The notes under the pieces are model-generated. The model worked only from the letters and a program-made list of their open reading frames with translations, did no database searches and was not told the origin of the DNA. The position numbers were made by a program, and so were the translations under genes. From assembly GCF_016865255.1 (NCBI RefSeq), contig NZ_CP033381.1:3720001-3784000 (forward strand): a stretch of DNA of 64,000 nt, written 5' to 3'. Shown piece by piece: positions 46,309-54,652 of this stretch. Origin of the DNA: Methylomonas sp. LW13. Lineage in GTDB: Bacteria > Pseudomonadota > Gammaproteobacteria > Methylococcales > Methylomonadaceae. Numbering within the stretch: the first letter of the stretch is position 1; every line of letters begins with the position of its first letter.

Positions 46309-46947
46309 ATGATTAAAGTATTGCTGGTTGATGATCATGAGCTTGTCAGAAGCGGTATAGAAGCTTTGTTGGCAGCTGAAAAGGATATTGTGGTGGTCGC
46401 CGTCTGTAATTGTGGCGAGGAGGCTTTGCGGATTGTCGAACAAGAGCCGCCCGATGTCATTTTGATGGACATTAATATGCCCGGCATAGGCGGGTTTGAA
46501 GCGTGCCGGCGCATACTGCAATCGCAGCCATCGATTAAAATCATCGCCTTGTCGGTGCATAACGACGGCCCCATACCGCAACAACTGCTGAAATTGGGTG
46601 TGGTCGGCTTTGTATCCAAGGCTTCGCCGGTCAGCGAAATGGTGGCGGCAATTAAATCGGTAATTTCCGGTAAGCGCTATTTGTGCCAGGATGTGGCCAG
46701 TAATTTGGCTTTTCAGTTTTTGCCAGGCGCGGATGTCTCGCCTTTTTTACAGCTTTCCCAGCGTGAGGCTGAAGTAGTACGTCTGATTTTGCGCGGCAGG
46801 AGCATTCAGGAAATGTCGGAGGCTTTGCAACTGAGCGACAAGACTATCAATACCTATCGCTATCGCTTGTATCGCAAGTTGAATATAAAAAACGATGTGG
46901 AATTAACCAGGCTGGCGGTCAAATTTAATTATTTGGATGCCCTTTAA
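46309..46947 (+). CDS. LuxR/FixJ-type response regulator (UvrY/GacA-like)
   Basis: 212 residues. The receiver domain (about 1-120) has phosphoacceptor D54 (VILMDINMPGIGG) and KVLLVDDHELVRSGIEALL. The C-terminal LuxR helix-turn-helix (about 148-205) has LSQREAEVVRLILRGRSIQEMSEALQLSDKTINTYRYRLYRKL. The closest known pattern is GacA/UvrY, which controls CsrB-like small RNAs, but no partner kinase is adjacent, so the assignment is tentative. Confidence 0.9.
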   Translation: MIKVLLVDDHELVRSGIEALLAAEKDIVVVAVCNCGEEALRIVEQEPPDVILMDINMPGIGGFEACRRILQSQPSIKIIALSVHNDGPIPQQLLKLGVVGFVSKASPVSEMVAAIKSVISGKRYLCQDVASNLAFQFLPGADVSPFLQLSQREAEVVRLILRGRSIQEMSEALQLSDKTINTYRYRLYRKLNIKNDVELTRLAVKFNYLDAL

Positions 46948-46951
46948 ATAG

Positions 46952-46984
46952 CAGGGATGCGTGTTCGGCTAACGCACATCCCTG
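46952..46984. terminator. Hairpin between convergent genes
   Basis: CAGGGATG pairs with CATCCCTG, with inner partial pairing GCGT/ACGC. There is no T run. Confidence 0.55.
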
Positions 46985-46990
46985 AAATAC

Positions 46991-47896
46991 TTAGACCAAG
47001 GTGCGGGCTTTGGTAAAAGCTTCCCGAAAATCCAGAAATACCGGTTTCTCAGCTTCCAGCATCATTTTCAACAATTCGTGTTGTAACTGGTATTTAACAT
47101 TCCCTATCGCCAGCGCGCCGACACCGACGGCATTAGTCGATTGATTTGCCAAGGTTAATGGTGCCGATAAATCGTTTAACTCTATGCCTTCTATACCTGA
47201 TGGCGGTACGGCATTAACATCACCGGCTACTTTCAACTGCTTGGCTTGCGCCAGAACGGCCGCATTGATAACTCGAATACCGGCCTTTGCCGTGCAGAAT
47301 ACTAAGTCTGCATCGGCTATTAACGCGGCTTTTTCTTCGTCATTGCGGGCAACTCCGCCACTCATGGTGGCACCAAAACGCCGGTTGTATTGTTTGGCCG
47401 CGTCTTTTGCGGAATCTATTGATAGATGATCCACCAAGATTGTTTCCGCGCCTTGCAACGAGGCTATCACGCCGGTGGCGATGCCGACCGGACCGGTGCC
47501 GCCGAACACTACCGCTTTACTGCCCTTCAATTCCTTACCATGATGTTGTTTAAGCGCCTTTTCCACGCACGCCACCAAAGCTGCTGCGGTGGTGCAAGCG
47601 CCGCTCGGATCGGCAAATACTGAAACCTCAAACGGCGGCACCATGGCCGGCTTGGTGGCTTGCAACATATCGATCGCCATGCCCATATCCCTGCCGCCGA
47701 TAAAGATTGCGGTTTTCTTACTGGCCGACGGACTACGCGAAAAAATCGCATCTTGGGTCAAATTGTGAATAGTCTCCAATTTAACGTTGGAATACGGCAT
47801 CAGCACATCAAAGCCTGCGTCGAGTGCCATGTTAATGTCAAACGGACTGTTGTTTGGCATGGGGTCGAACATGTGAAGTATGCTGCGTTTTGCCAT
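46991..47896 (-). CDS. mtdB: Methylene-H4MPT dehydrogenase (MtdB-like)
   Basis: 301 residues. The N terminus SILHMFDPMPNNSPFDINMALDAGF, the segment SLTQ-like HNLTQDAIFSRSP and the nucleotide motif AVVFGGTGPVGIATGVI match NAD(P)-dependent methylene-tetrahydromethanopterin dehydrogenase. It oxidises methylene-H4MPT to methenyl-H4MPT during formaldehyde oxidation in the cytoplasm. The paralogue lies 48 bases upstream on the same strand. The phrase VDHLSIDSAKDAAKQYNRRFG fits MtdB better than the other copy, by my reading. Confidence 0.88.
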   Translation of the reverse strand: MAKRSILHMFDPMPNNSPFDINMALDAGFDVLMPYSNVKLETIHNLTQDAIFSRSPSASKKTAIFIGGRDMGMAIDMLQATKPAMVPPFEVSVFADPSGACTTAAALVACVEKALKQHHGKELKGSKAVVFGGTGPVGIATGVIASLQGAETILVDHLSIDSAKDAAKQYNRRFGATMSGGVARNDEEKAALIADADLVFCTAKAGIRVINAAVLAQAKQLKVAGDVNAVPPSGIEGIELNDLSAPLTLANQSTNAVGVGALAIGNVKYQLQHELLKMMLEAEKPVFLDFREAFTKARTLV

Positions 47897-47944
47897 TTTT
47901 TACCTTACCCTCTGTGATAGGCAGACTTTGGGGAGCTTAGCTAA

Positions 47945-48853
47945 TTACTTAGAAGATTTGATGAATTCGCGAGCGACTTCAAAAGCGTGTTCGAAATGTA
48001 AGAATAGCGGTTGATCGCTTTCCAGCATTCTTTTCAGCAAACGACTTTGCGCTTGGTATTTGATGTTGCCTATCGCTAGCGCGCCTATGCCTACCGCACC
48101 GCTGGTGGATCCGGCCAACGGTTTGCCGTTATCGAACGCATCCACACCGGCAATACCGGCCGGCGGCACCGCGTTGACATCAGCGGCTACTTTCAATTGC
48201 GCAGCTTGGGAGATTAATTCTGTGCTGAGCAATTCAATGCCGGCCGCACCCGTTGCAAAAACCACATCGGCGGTTTTCATGTATTCGGTCTTATCGGCGT
48301 CGGCGCCTGCCAGCACTGTAATTTTGCCATCGCCAAATTCTTCGCTGCATAGCTCTGCGGTGCGCTCGGCTTTATCGAGTTGCCTACCGATGATTCGGAC
48401 TTTAGCGCCCGCTTGAGCGGCAATCACCGCAGCCGCTTGACCGACCGGACCAGTACCGCCCAAGGCGATCACGTTTTTACCTTCCAGCGTGGTGTCGAAT
48501 TTTTCAGCCAGTTCTTTTTCAACTGCTGCGACCATGCCGGCTGCCGTGGTGAATGCGCCGCTAGGATCGGCGAATACCGATACTTCGAAAGGCGGGACCA
48601 TGGAATTCTTGGCCATTTTCAACATATCCATTGCTTGCTTGGTCTCCCGGCCACCGATAAAGATGGCGGTGCGCAACAGACCTTTCGGGCTGCGCGAAAA
48701 AATAGCATCTTGGACCAAGCCCCTGACTTCGCTGGGTTCAACATTGATGTAGGGGATTGCTGAAATCCAGCCGGCGTCCATCGCCATATTGACGTCGAAC
48801 GGGCTTAAGTTCTTGGCTGTAGTCAGCATGTGCAGGATAAAGGGTTTTTCCAT
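47945..48853 (-). CDS. Methylene-H4MPT dehydrogenase paralogue (MtdB/MtdC-like)
   Basis: 302 residues. ILHMLTTAKNLSPFDVNMAMDAGW, VPPFEVSVFADPSGAFTTAAG and VIALGGTGPVGQAAAVIAAQAGA place it in the same family as the next gene, with roughly half the residues shared. The segment RIIGRQLDKAERTAELCSEEFG resembles the coenzyme-binding strand of MtdA/MtdC-type enzymes and may change NAD/NADP preference. The two probably arose by duplication. The role in C1 oxidation is firm at family level, the cofactor preference is not. Confidence 0.85.
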   Translation of the reverse strand: MEKPFILHMLTTAKNLSPFDVNMAMDAGWISAIPYINVEPSEVRGLVQDAIFSRSPKGLLRTAIFIGGRETKQAMDMLKMAKNSMVPPFEVSVFADPSGAFTTAAGMVAAVEKELAEKFDTTLEGKNVIALGGTGPVGQAAAVIAAQAGAKVRIIGRQLDKAERTAELCSEEFGDGKITVLAGADADKTEYMKTADVVFATGAAGIELLSTELISQAAQLKVAADVNAVPPAGIAGVDAFDNGKPLAGSTSGAVGIGALAIGNIKYQAQSRLLKRMLESDQPLFLHFEHAFEVAREFIKSSK

Positions 48854-48939
48854 GATGGCCTCTTATAATTTGATTAGCCGGTAAGTATAAAAGAAAAGGC
48901 AAGACGATAACAATTTTAGGCTAAATGCCGAATTGCGCA

Positions 48940-49734
48940 TTATTTTAAGCGCGCCGGCACATGCGGCTCGATAGCGTGGTACATCAATTGATGCATCTTG
49001 GGGTTACCAACAATGATATTGCCGGATTGTAAGTATTTGTCGTTAAAGGAAAAATCTGTGGCGACACCACCAGCTTCCTGCACCAGCAACACGCCGGCAG
49101 CAATATCCCATTCCTTCACGCCGATTTCCCAGTACGCATCCAGACGACCGCAGGCCACGTAAGCCATGTCCAGTGCGGCGGCTCCGGCGCGGCGGATACC
49201 TGCTGAGTCGGCACAAACGGCTTTAAACATGCCCAAGTAGGGTTCGATATTTTCCATGGTTTTAAATGGAAAACCCGTGCCAATCAGGGCGCCGCGCATA
49301 CTGCTTTGTTTGGTGACCCGGATTTTGCGATTGTTCAACATAGCGCCGCCGCCGCGTTCGGCAGTGAAAAGTTCGTCGCGGCTAGGGTCGTAAATCACAC
49401 CCAACTCTAGTTTATTTTTGTTTTTTAGCGCTATAGACACGGCATATTGTGGAAAGCCGTGTAAAAAATTAGTGGTGCCATCCAAAGGGTCAATTATCCA
49501 GGTGTAGTCGTTACCTTTGTGTTCGCCGCTTTCTTCGGCCAGAATGCCATGGTCGGGAAATGCTGCGCGAATGACTTTGATAATTTCCTGCTCGGCGGCC
49601 CGATCAACCTCGGAGGCGTAGTCATTACGGCTTTTTTGATCGATAGTGAGTTTCTCGATATTTTGTGAAGAGCGTTGGATTAGGTCGCCGGCGTTCCGCG
49701 CTGCGCGGACGGCAATATTAAGCATCGGGTGCAT
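48940..49734 (-). CDS. suhB: Inositol-1-monophosphatase
   Basis: 264 residues. Metal-binding motifs are AEESGEH, WIIDPLDGTTNFLHGFPQYAVSIAL and the C-terminal WDIAAGVLLVQEAGG, all typical of SuhB-type lithium-sensitive phosphatases. It hydrolyses inositol phosphates with magnesium; in Escherichia coli SuhB also acts in ribosomal RNA antitermination. It is divergent from trmJ with 90 bases between. Confidence 0.95.
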   Translation of the reverse strand: MHPMLNIAVRAARNAGDLIQRSSQNIEKLTIDQKSRNDYASEVDRAAEQEIIKVIRAAFPDHGILAEESGEHKGNDYTWIIDPLDGTTNFLHGFPQYAVSIALKNKNKLELGVIYDPSRDELFTAERGGGAMLNNRKIRVTKQSSMRGALIGTGFPFKTMENIEPYLGMFKAVCADSAGIRRAGAAALDMAYVACGRLDAYWEIGVKEWDIAAGVLLVQEAGGVATDFSFNDKYLQSGNIIVGNPKMHQLMYHAIEPHVPARLK

Positions 49735-49824
49735 AGATCGAATTGATAATGAGCAGTTAGAAAACTCGGATAGGATAGCAAATTTTGCTAGAATCGCTGC
49801 TTTTTTAGCCGCAGAGGCCGCGCA

Positions 49825-50550
49825 TTGCTATCCCATTTTAAAGTGGTTTTAGTGGAGACTTCCCATCCCGGCAACATCGGTGCGGTGGCTAGAGCCATGA
49901 AAAATATGCAGATGGACCAACTGCGCTTGGTGTCTCCAAAAAGCTTTCCGCATGCCGATGCCACGGCCAGAGCGTCAGGGGCCGACGATGTACTTAGATC
50001 GGCAACTGTCTTCGATTCTTTACAAGATGCCATCGCCGATTGCCAGGTAGTATTGGGCTCCAGCGCACGCGATAGAACCATCAGCTGGCCAAGCTTGACT
50101 GCTAGGCAAACTGCCGAAAAATGGGTAGGTGTATCACCGGAGCAAAATATCGCCTTGGTGTTCGGCCGGGAAAATTCCGGCTTAAAAAACCATGAATTGG
50201 ACTTATGTCATTATTTGTTGCGAATTCCGTGCAACACAGAATATAGCTCGCTGAACTTGGCGGCGGCAGTGCAAGTTGTGTGCTACGAGTTATTCGTCGC
50301 ATCTGGCCAGGAGATGGTCAGCACGGTGGGCGATATTGGCGAAGAACCTCTGGCGACAGCCGAACAGATGGAAGCCTTTTATGTGCATCTCCAGCAGACC
50401 ATGGCGGATATTGGTTTTCTGCACTCGGAGCGTTCTAAATCAATCATGCGTCGCTTGCGGCGCATCTTCAATCGGACCCAGCTTGATACCAAGGAGCTGG
50501 ATATCCTGAGGGGCATACTGCGCTTCTCACAAAATCACAACGCCAAATAA
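49825..50550 (+). CDS. trmJ: tRNA (cytidine/uridine-2'-O-)-methyltransferase TrmJ
   Basis: 241 residues from a TTG at 49825, nine bases after AGAGG. The SPOUT fold motifs are [49 protein letters not shown] and [17 protein letters not shown], with a C-terminal helical extension. It methylates the 2'-oxygen at position 32 of the anticodon loop using S-adenosylmethionine. It is followed by cysE after four bases, a gene order shared with many gammaproteobacteria where iscR follows. Confidence 0.94.
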   Translation: MLSHFKVVLVETSHPGNIGAVARAMKNMQMDQLRLVSPKSFPHADATARASGADDVLRSATVFDSLQDAIADCQVVLGSSARDRTISWPSLTARQTAEKWVGVSPEQNIALVFGRENSGLKNHELDLCHYLLRIPCNTEYSSLNLAAAVQVVCYELFVASGQEMVSTVGDIGEEPLATAEQMEAFYVHLQQTMADIGFLHSERSKSIMRRLRRIFNRTQLDTKELDILRGILRFSQNHNAK

Positions 50551-50554
50551 ACCC

Positions 50555-51307
50555 ATGCTTGCCAAACTCAAAGAAGATATTAACTGCGTATTTGCCCGGG
50601 ACCCGGCCGCGCAGTCGGCTTTTGAAGTGATAACCACCTACCCCGGCTTTCACGCCGTACTGATTCACCGTTGCAGCCACTGGTTATGGTTGCGTGGCTT
50701 TAGGTGGGCCGGTCGTTATGTATCGTTCTTGGGCCGGTGGCTAACCGGTATCGAAATTCATCCCGGCGCGCAAATCGGCCGGCGGTTCTTTATCGACCAT
50801 GGCATGGGGGTGGTGATCGGTGAAACCGCAGTGATCGGCGACGATTGCACGCTATATCATGGCGTGACCTTGGGCGGCACCAGTTGGAATAAGGGTAAAC
50901 GCCACCCGACCCTGGGCAATGGCGTGGTAATAGGGGCTGGGGCCAAGGTACTGGGACCGATTGAGGTCGGCGATGGCGCGAGAGTCGGTTCGAATTCGGT
51001 AGTAGTAAAATCGGTGCCCATGGGGGTGACGGTAGTTGGGATTCCCGCACATATCGTCGACCCAAAAGCCAAACAAGAAAAAGCCCGGCGCGATGCAATG
51101 GCACAGAAAATGGGTTTCGACGCATACGGCGCCACGGGTGATATGCCGGATCCTATCGCTAACGCTATCAATCTGATGCTTGACCATATCCATCAACTCG
51201 ATAAACAAATAGCCGATATGCAACAGGTATTGAACGATGCCGGCATTAATTGCCATCGCCAGGCCATGTCGGCTTTGGATGATTGTGAAATTAAGGATAA
51301 GCAATAA
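50555..51307 (+). CDS. cysE: Serine O-acetyltransferase
   Basis: 250 residues. An N-terminal helical domain is followed by a left-handed beta helix of hexapeptide repeats (about 75-180; [32 protein letters not shown]). Active-site histidines lie in FIDHGMG and [10 protein letters not shown]. It makes O-acetylserine from serine and acetyl-CoA for cysteine synthesis. The C-terminal tail is longer than needed for the catalytic core and lacks an obvious cysteine-synthase-binding end (it ends IKDKQ, not in isoleucine). Confidence 0.95.
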   Translation: MLAKLKEDINCVFARDPAAQSAFEVITTYPGFHAVLIHRCSHWLWLRGFRWAGRYVSFLGRWLTGIEIHPGAQIGRRFFIDHGMGVVIGETAVIGDDCTLYHGVTLGGTSWNKGKRHPTLGNGVVIGAGAKVLGPIEVGDGARVGSNSVVVKSVPMGVTVVGIPAHIVDPKAKQEKARRDAMAQKMGFDAYGATGDMPDPIANAINLMLDHIHQLDKQIADMQQVLNDAGINCHRQAMSALDDCEIKDKQ

Positions 51308-51523
51308 CGCTGTCAGGTATTTTCTGATAACAAACCCTCCAGCGCTTGTCATCTGAGTGACTCAAACTGAGTAGCGTTTGCTTTGAACTTCTTGCAGAGT
51401 CGCGAGATTTCAACCCCATCCCCAACGAGATCAAGCTGTAATCCGCTTGATCTGTCCTCAGAATTGAAAAATATGTGTTACAGATTGTCTGTGTTTAATA
51501 CCTCAAGAACCACTTAAGATTGA

Positions 51524-51556
51524 ATACTTGACCAAATTACTGGGTTTATTTATAGT
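51524..51556 (+). promoter_or_regulatory. iscR promoter with IscR type 1 operator
   Basis: TTGACC (51528-51533) and TATAGT (51551-51556) are 17 bases apart, a near-consensus sigma-70 promoter. Bases 51524-51549 (ATACTTGACCAAAT then TACTGGGTTTAT) match the published type 1 IscR operator pattern ATAsYYGACT-RWWW-YAGTCRRsTAT at most positions. The operator covers the -35 element, so holo-IscR would repress its own operon. Confidence 0.75.
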
Positions 51557-51591
51557 CAGCATTATTTTCATTAGTTTGTAAGGGGTTTGAA

Positions 51592-52077
51592 ATGCGGCTT
51601 ACCACAAAAGGGCGTTACGCGGTCACCGCGATGCTGGATTTGGCTTTTCACAGTCAAGCTAACCCGGTTACTTTGACTGACATTGCGACTCGGCAAACCA
51701 TCTCCTTGTCTTATCTTGAACAATTGTTTGCTCGTTTACGCAAGGCCGGCATGGTGAAAGGCGTTAGAGGACCCGGCGGCGGTTACACACTTAGTCGTAG
51801 CGCCCGGGAAATTAATATTGCCGACATTATCGAAGCAGTCGACGAACCTGTCGATTCAACCAAATGCGGTGGTAAAGCCAATTGCCACAACGACGAGCCT
51901 TGCCTGACCCACGATTTGTGGATGGGCTTGAGCGAGCAAATTCGCGCTTACTTAAAAGAAATTAGTCTTGGACAATTACTGGAGCGTGATTTTGTCAGCG
52001 ATGTGGCGAAAAGACAGAGCAAACAAGTCGAGCATGTCATCGAAATGCAACCGCGGCAGGAAAAACGCATCGCGTAA
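51592..52077 (+). CDS. iscR: Fe-S cluster assembly regulator IscR
   Basis: 161 residues. The Rrf2 winged helix (1-80, [49 protein letters not shown]) is followed by cluster ligands C92, C98 and C104 with H107, the same set as in Escherichia coli IscR. It binds a [2Fe-2S] cluster and represses the isc promoter; an operator lies upstream. Its stop overlaps the start of the cysteine desulfurase gene (TAATG). Confidence 0.96.
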   Translation: MRLTTKGRYAVTAMLDLAFHSQANPVTLTDIATRQTISLSYLEQLFARLRKAGMVKGVRGPGGGYTLSRSAREINIADIIEAVDEPVDSTKCGGKANCHNDEPCLTHDLWMGLSEQIRAYLKEISLGQLLERDFVSDVAKRQSKQVEHVIEMQPRQEKRIA

Positions 52078-53180
52078 TGATCTATCTGGATCATAACGCC
52101 ACCACCCGTTGTGACGAGCGAGTGGTGGAAGCGATGTTGCCTTATTTGCATGGCATGTACGGCAATCCATCCAGTTTGTATAAGCTTGGCCGCATAGCCC
52201 GCAGCGCCATCGACACCGCCAGGGAACAAATCTCCGGGCTGATAGATGCATCAGGAGCGCAGATTGTATTTACTAGCGGCGGCACTGAAGCAAATGCCTT
52301 GGCACTAGCCACCGCCCGTGAACGCGGGCTGGCAATTTCTGCAATCGAACACCCCTCCATTTTCGAAAACGCCGCATACTTCCGGCAGTGTTTTCGCGAC
52401 TTGCAAACGCTTGAGGTGGATGGCGCTGGAAGAATGCCCTTACTCGCGCTGGACAAAGCAAATTGGCAAGCCGGCGACATGGCCTCGGTGATGTTGGCGA
52501 ATAATGAAACCGGCGTTGTTCAAGACCTTGCAGCCATCGCCGAACGTTTGGCTGAACGCGGAGTCAACCTGCATACCGATGCCGTCCAGGCCTTGGGTAA
52601 AATCTCATTTTCGTTCAAAAAGCTGGGCGCTAAATTGATGAGTTTATCCAGCCACAAAATATACGGACCAAAAGGCTGCGGGGCATTGGTTGTCGCAGAA
52701 GAATTTGTTCTAAAGCCCTGGCTGCGTGGGGGCGATCAGCAGTATGGCTGGCGGGCCGGCACGGAAAATGTCGCGGCAATAGTGGGTTTTGGCAAAGCCG
52801 CCGAATTGGCGAAGGCGGAGATAGACGCAAGGCTGGCTCACATGCTGGCGCTGAGAAAGCGTTTGGAGCAAGCTCTACGCACCATTCCGGGCTTGGTGAT
52901 CTTTGCCGAACACGTCCAAAGATTGCCGAATACCGTGCAGTTTGGTATTCCCGGTATTAACGGCGAAATGTTGTTAATGCAGCTGGATCAGCGCAATATC
53001 GCGGTTTCCAGCGGCTCCGCCTGTTCGGCGTCGTCCGGCGAAATTAGCCCGGTGTTGACGGCTATGGGAGTGGAAGCCTCTTTGGCTAAATCGGCTATCC
53101 GCGTCAGTTTGGGTAAAGACAACCAAGAAACCGAAATCGATCAATTCGTCGATGTGTTAAAAACATTGATAGCAAACTAA
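52077..53180 (+). CDS. Cysteine desulfurase (NifS/IscS family)
   Basis: 367 residues, shorter than typical IscS (about 404). PLP lysine K194 lies in SLSSHKIYGPKGCGAL, and the active cysteine C316 in SSGSACSASSGEISPVL. It removes sulfur from cysteine and passes it as persulfide for Fe-S clusters. The flexible active-site loop and missing C-terminal IscU-docking tail suggest a NifS-like subgroup. It is coupled to iscR upstream and 15 bases from iscA downstream. Confidence 0.93.
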   Translation: MIYLDHNATTRCDERVVEAMLPYLHGMYGNPSSLYKLGRIARSAIDTAREQISGLIDASGAQIVFTSGGTEANALALATARERGLAISAIEHPSIFENAAYFRQCFRDLQTLEVDGAGRMPLLALDKANWQAGDMASVMLANNETGVVQDLAAIAERLAERGVNLHTDAVQALGKISFSFKKLGAKLMSLSSHKIYGPKGCGALVVAEEFVLKPWLRGGDQQYGWRAGTENVAAIVGFGKAAELAKAEIDARLAHMLALRKRLEQALRTIPGLVIFAEHVQRLPNTVQFGIPGINGEMLLMQLDQRNIAVSSGSACSASSGEISPVLTAMGVEASLAKSAIRVSLGKDNQETEIDQFVDVLKTLIAN

Positions 53181-53195
53181 TTAGGAGAATGAGCA

Positions 53196-53519
53196 ATGGC
53201 TATTACCGTGACCGAAAGTGCCGCCCGGCAAATCCAAAAACAGTTACAAAAGCGCGGCACAGGCTTAGGCTTGAGATTGGGCGTAAAAACTTCCGGATGC
53301 TCCGGCTATGCCTACGTGTTGGATTATGCCGATCAGGCCGAAGCCGATGAGGTGGTATTCGATCAACACGATGTAAAAGTACTGGTGAAACAGGCTGATC
53401 TGGATAAATTGAGCGGCATTGAGCTGGATTATGCCAAGGAAGGTTTTAACGAGGCCTTTAAATTCAACAACCCCAATGTAAAGGGTACCTGCGGTTGCGG
53501 GGAGAGTTTTTCGGTTTAG
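53196..53519 (+). CDS. iscA: A-type Fe-S carrier IscA
   Basis: 107 residues, with the three conserved cysteines C35 ([12 protein letters not shown]), C99 and C101 (GTCGCGESF). The fold signature [13 protein letters not shown] and [24 protein letters not shown] identifies IscA. It holds or transfers iron-sulfur clusters to target proteins. It follows the desulfurase gene in what looks like iscR-desulfurase-iscA, without iscU, hscBA or fdx in the window. Confidence 0.95.
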   Translation: MAITVTESAARQIQKQLQKRGTGLGLRLGVKTSGCSGYAYVLDYADQAEADEVVFDQHDVKVLVKQADLDKLSGIELDYAKEGFNEAFKFNNPNVKGTCGCGESFSV

Positions 53520-53528
53520 CTTATAAAA

Positions 53529-53561
53529 ACGCCGGCTTTGCAATCTCAATAAAGCCGGCGT
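53529..53561 (-). terminator. Terminator of hvfA-like gene (also faces iscA)
   Basis: ACGCCGGCTTT pairs with AAAGCCGGCGT around an 11-base loop. On the minus strand the stem is followed by five T residues, fitting the end of the hvfA-like transcript. Confidence 0.8.
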
Positions 53562-53570
53562 CATCGGCAC

Positions 53571-53915
53571 TTATTTCATGTTAGCGCCGCAGTTTCCTTC
53601 CATTTTTTTACCGTCAGCGGCTTTGTCGGCGGCTGGAGCAGCCGGTTTGTTACCAGCACACTTGCCTTCGGTAGCGGCTTTGCTATCAGTGCTTTTTTTC
53701 ATCATAGCCGCGCCGCATTTGCCTTCACCGCAAGAACCGTCTTTCATTTTATCGGCGCCCGCATCAGGTTTCGCTTCGGCAGTCAGCATATAGCCTGAGC
53801 TCAACTCAGACAACGCAAACGGATTGCTGTCAGCTTGAGCAAAATTGCCCGCCAGCGTTGGCAGCAGAGATGCGCCGATTGCAATGGCGAACGGGGTTTT
53901 GTTGATTTTCTTCAT
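53571..53915 (-). CDS. HvfA-like precursor peptide with EGKC motifs
   Basis: 114 residues. A signal peptide (about 1-29) is followed by NPFALSELSSGYM, a hallmark of the HvfA/bufferin family. An alanine/lysine-rich tail carries cysteines C62, C67, C86 and C109 in DGSCG, EGKCG, EGKCA and EGNCG. In Haemophilus, HvfA cysteines in EGKCG repeats are converted by an MNIO (DUF692) enzyme to thiooxazole-type metal-binding groups. No MNIO, HvfC or DoxX gene is adjacent here, so the modifying genes must be elsewhere or missing. Likely role: secreted copper-binding peptide. Confidence 0.82.
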   Translation of the reverse strand: MKKINKTPFAIAIGASLLPTLAGNFAQADSNPFALSELSSGYMLTAEAKPDAGADKMKDGSCGEGKCGAAMMKKSTDSKAATEGKCAGNKPAAPAADKAADGKKMEGNCGANMK

Positions 53916-54113
53916 ACTATCTCCTGTGGAAAAAACGAATTGTTCTAATAAGCGGTTTGCAACCGGAGCCCTGCATTTCCGGCAACTGGCCTGTTGTTAA
54001 TATCACAAAAAAGCCTTGTAAAGTAAAGGCAGGAAGATTACGCCAATCGGCAGTATACTCTCGCCCGAAACGACTTATTTCCGCAACCTGCCTATACGCT
54101 ATCCGGCACAACC

Positions 54114-54641
54114 ATGACTTCGAAAATACCTATATTACAACTCGGAGCCGAGGTATTGCGGCAGCAGGCGCATCCTGTTGACGACTTTGCCTGCCCGGAG
54201 TTCCATAAGCTGATTGAAACCCTGCATGAGACTATGCTGGAGGCTAATGGTGTCGGCATAGCCGCCCCGCAGTTGGGTGCTTCCCGGCAAATTTTGATCA
54301 TCGCTTCCCGGCCGACAGCCCGTTATCCCCATGCTCCGGAAATGCCGCCGATTCTGATGGTCAATCCAAGTTTTAAGATTGTCGATAACTCATTACATAA
54401 AGACTGGGAAGGCTGTTTAAGCGTGCCGGGTATCCGGGCGCTGGTGCCGCGTTACCGGGCTATCGAAGTGCAATATCAAGATCAGCAAGGTGAACCCCAC
54501 CGTTTGGCATTGCAGGATTTTCCAGCCCGCGTCTTCCAACACGAGTTCGATCATCTATTGGGATTGGTGTATCTGGATAGGGTGGAAAATAACCAAGATA
54601 TTATCGCCGAAACCGAATTTTTCAAACGCATTGCCGCATAG
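54114..54641 (+). CDS. def: Peptide deformylase
   Basis: 175 residues. Motif 1 GVGIAAPQLG (46-55), motif 2 EGCLSVPG with metal ligand C101, and motif 3 HEFDH (143-147) with ligands H143 and H147 are all intact. It removes the formyl group from new proteins at the ribosome using iron or zinc. It is not next to fmt as is usual, so it may be a second copy. Confidence 0.96.
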   Translation: MTSKIPILQLGAEVLRQQAHPVDDFACPEFHKLIETLHETMLEANGVGIAAPQLGASRQILIIASRPTARYPHAPEMPPILMVNPSFKIVDNSLHKDWEGCLSVPGIRALVPRYRAIEVQYQDQQGEPHRLALQDFPARVFQHEFDHLLGLVYLDRVENNQDIIAETEFFKRIAA

Positions 54642-54652
54642 GAGCCAACTGA

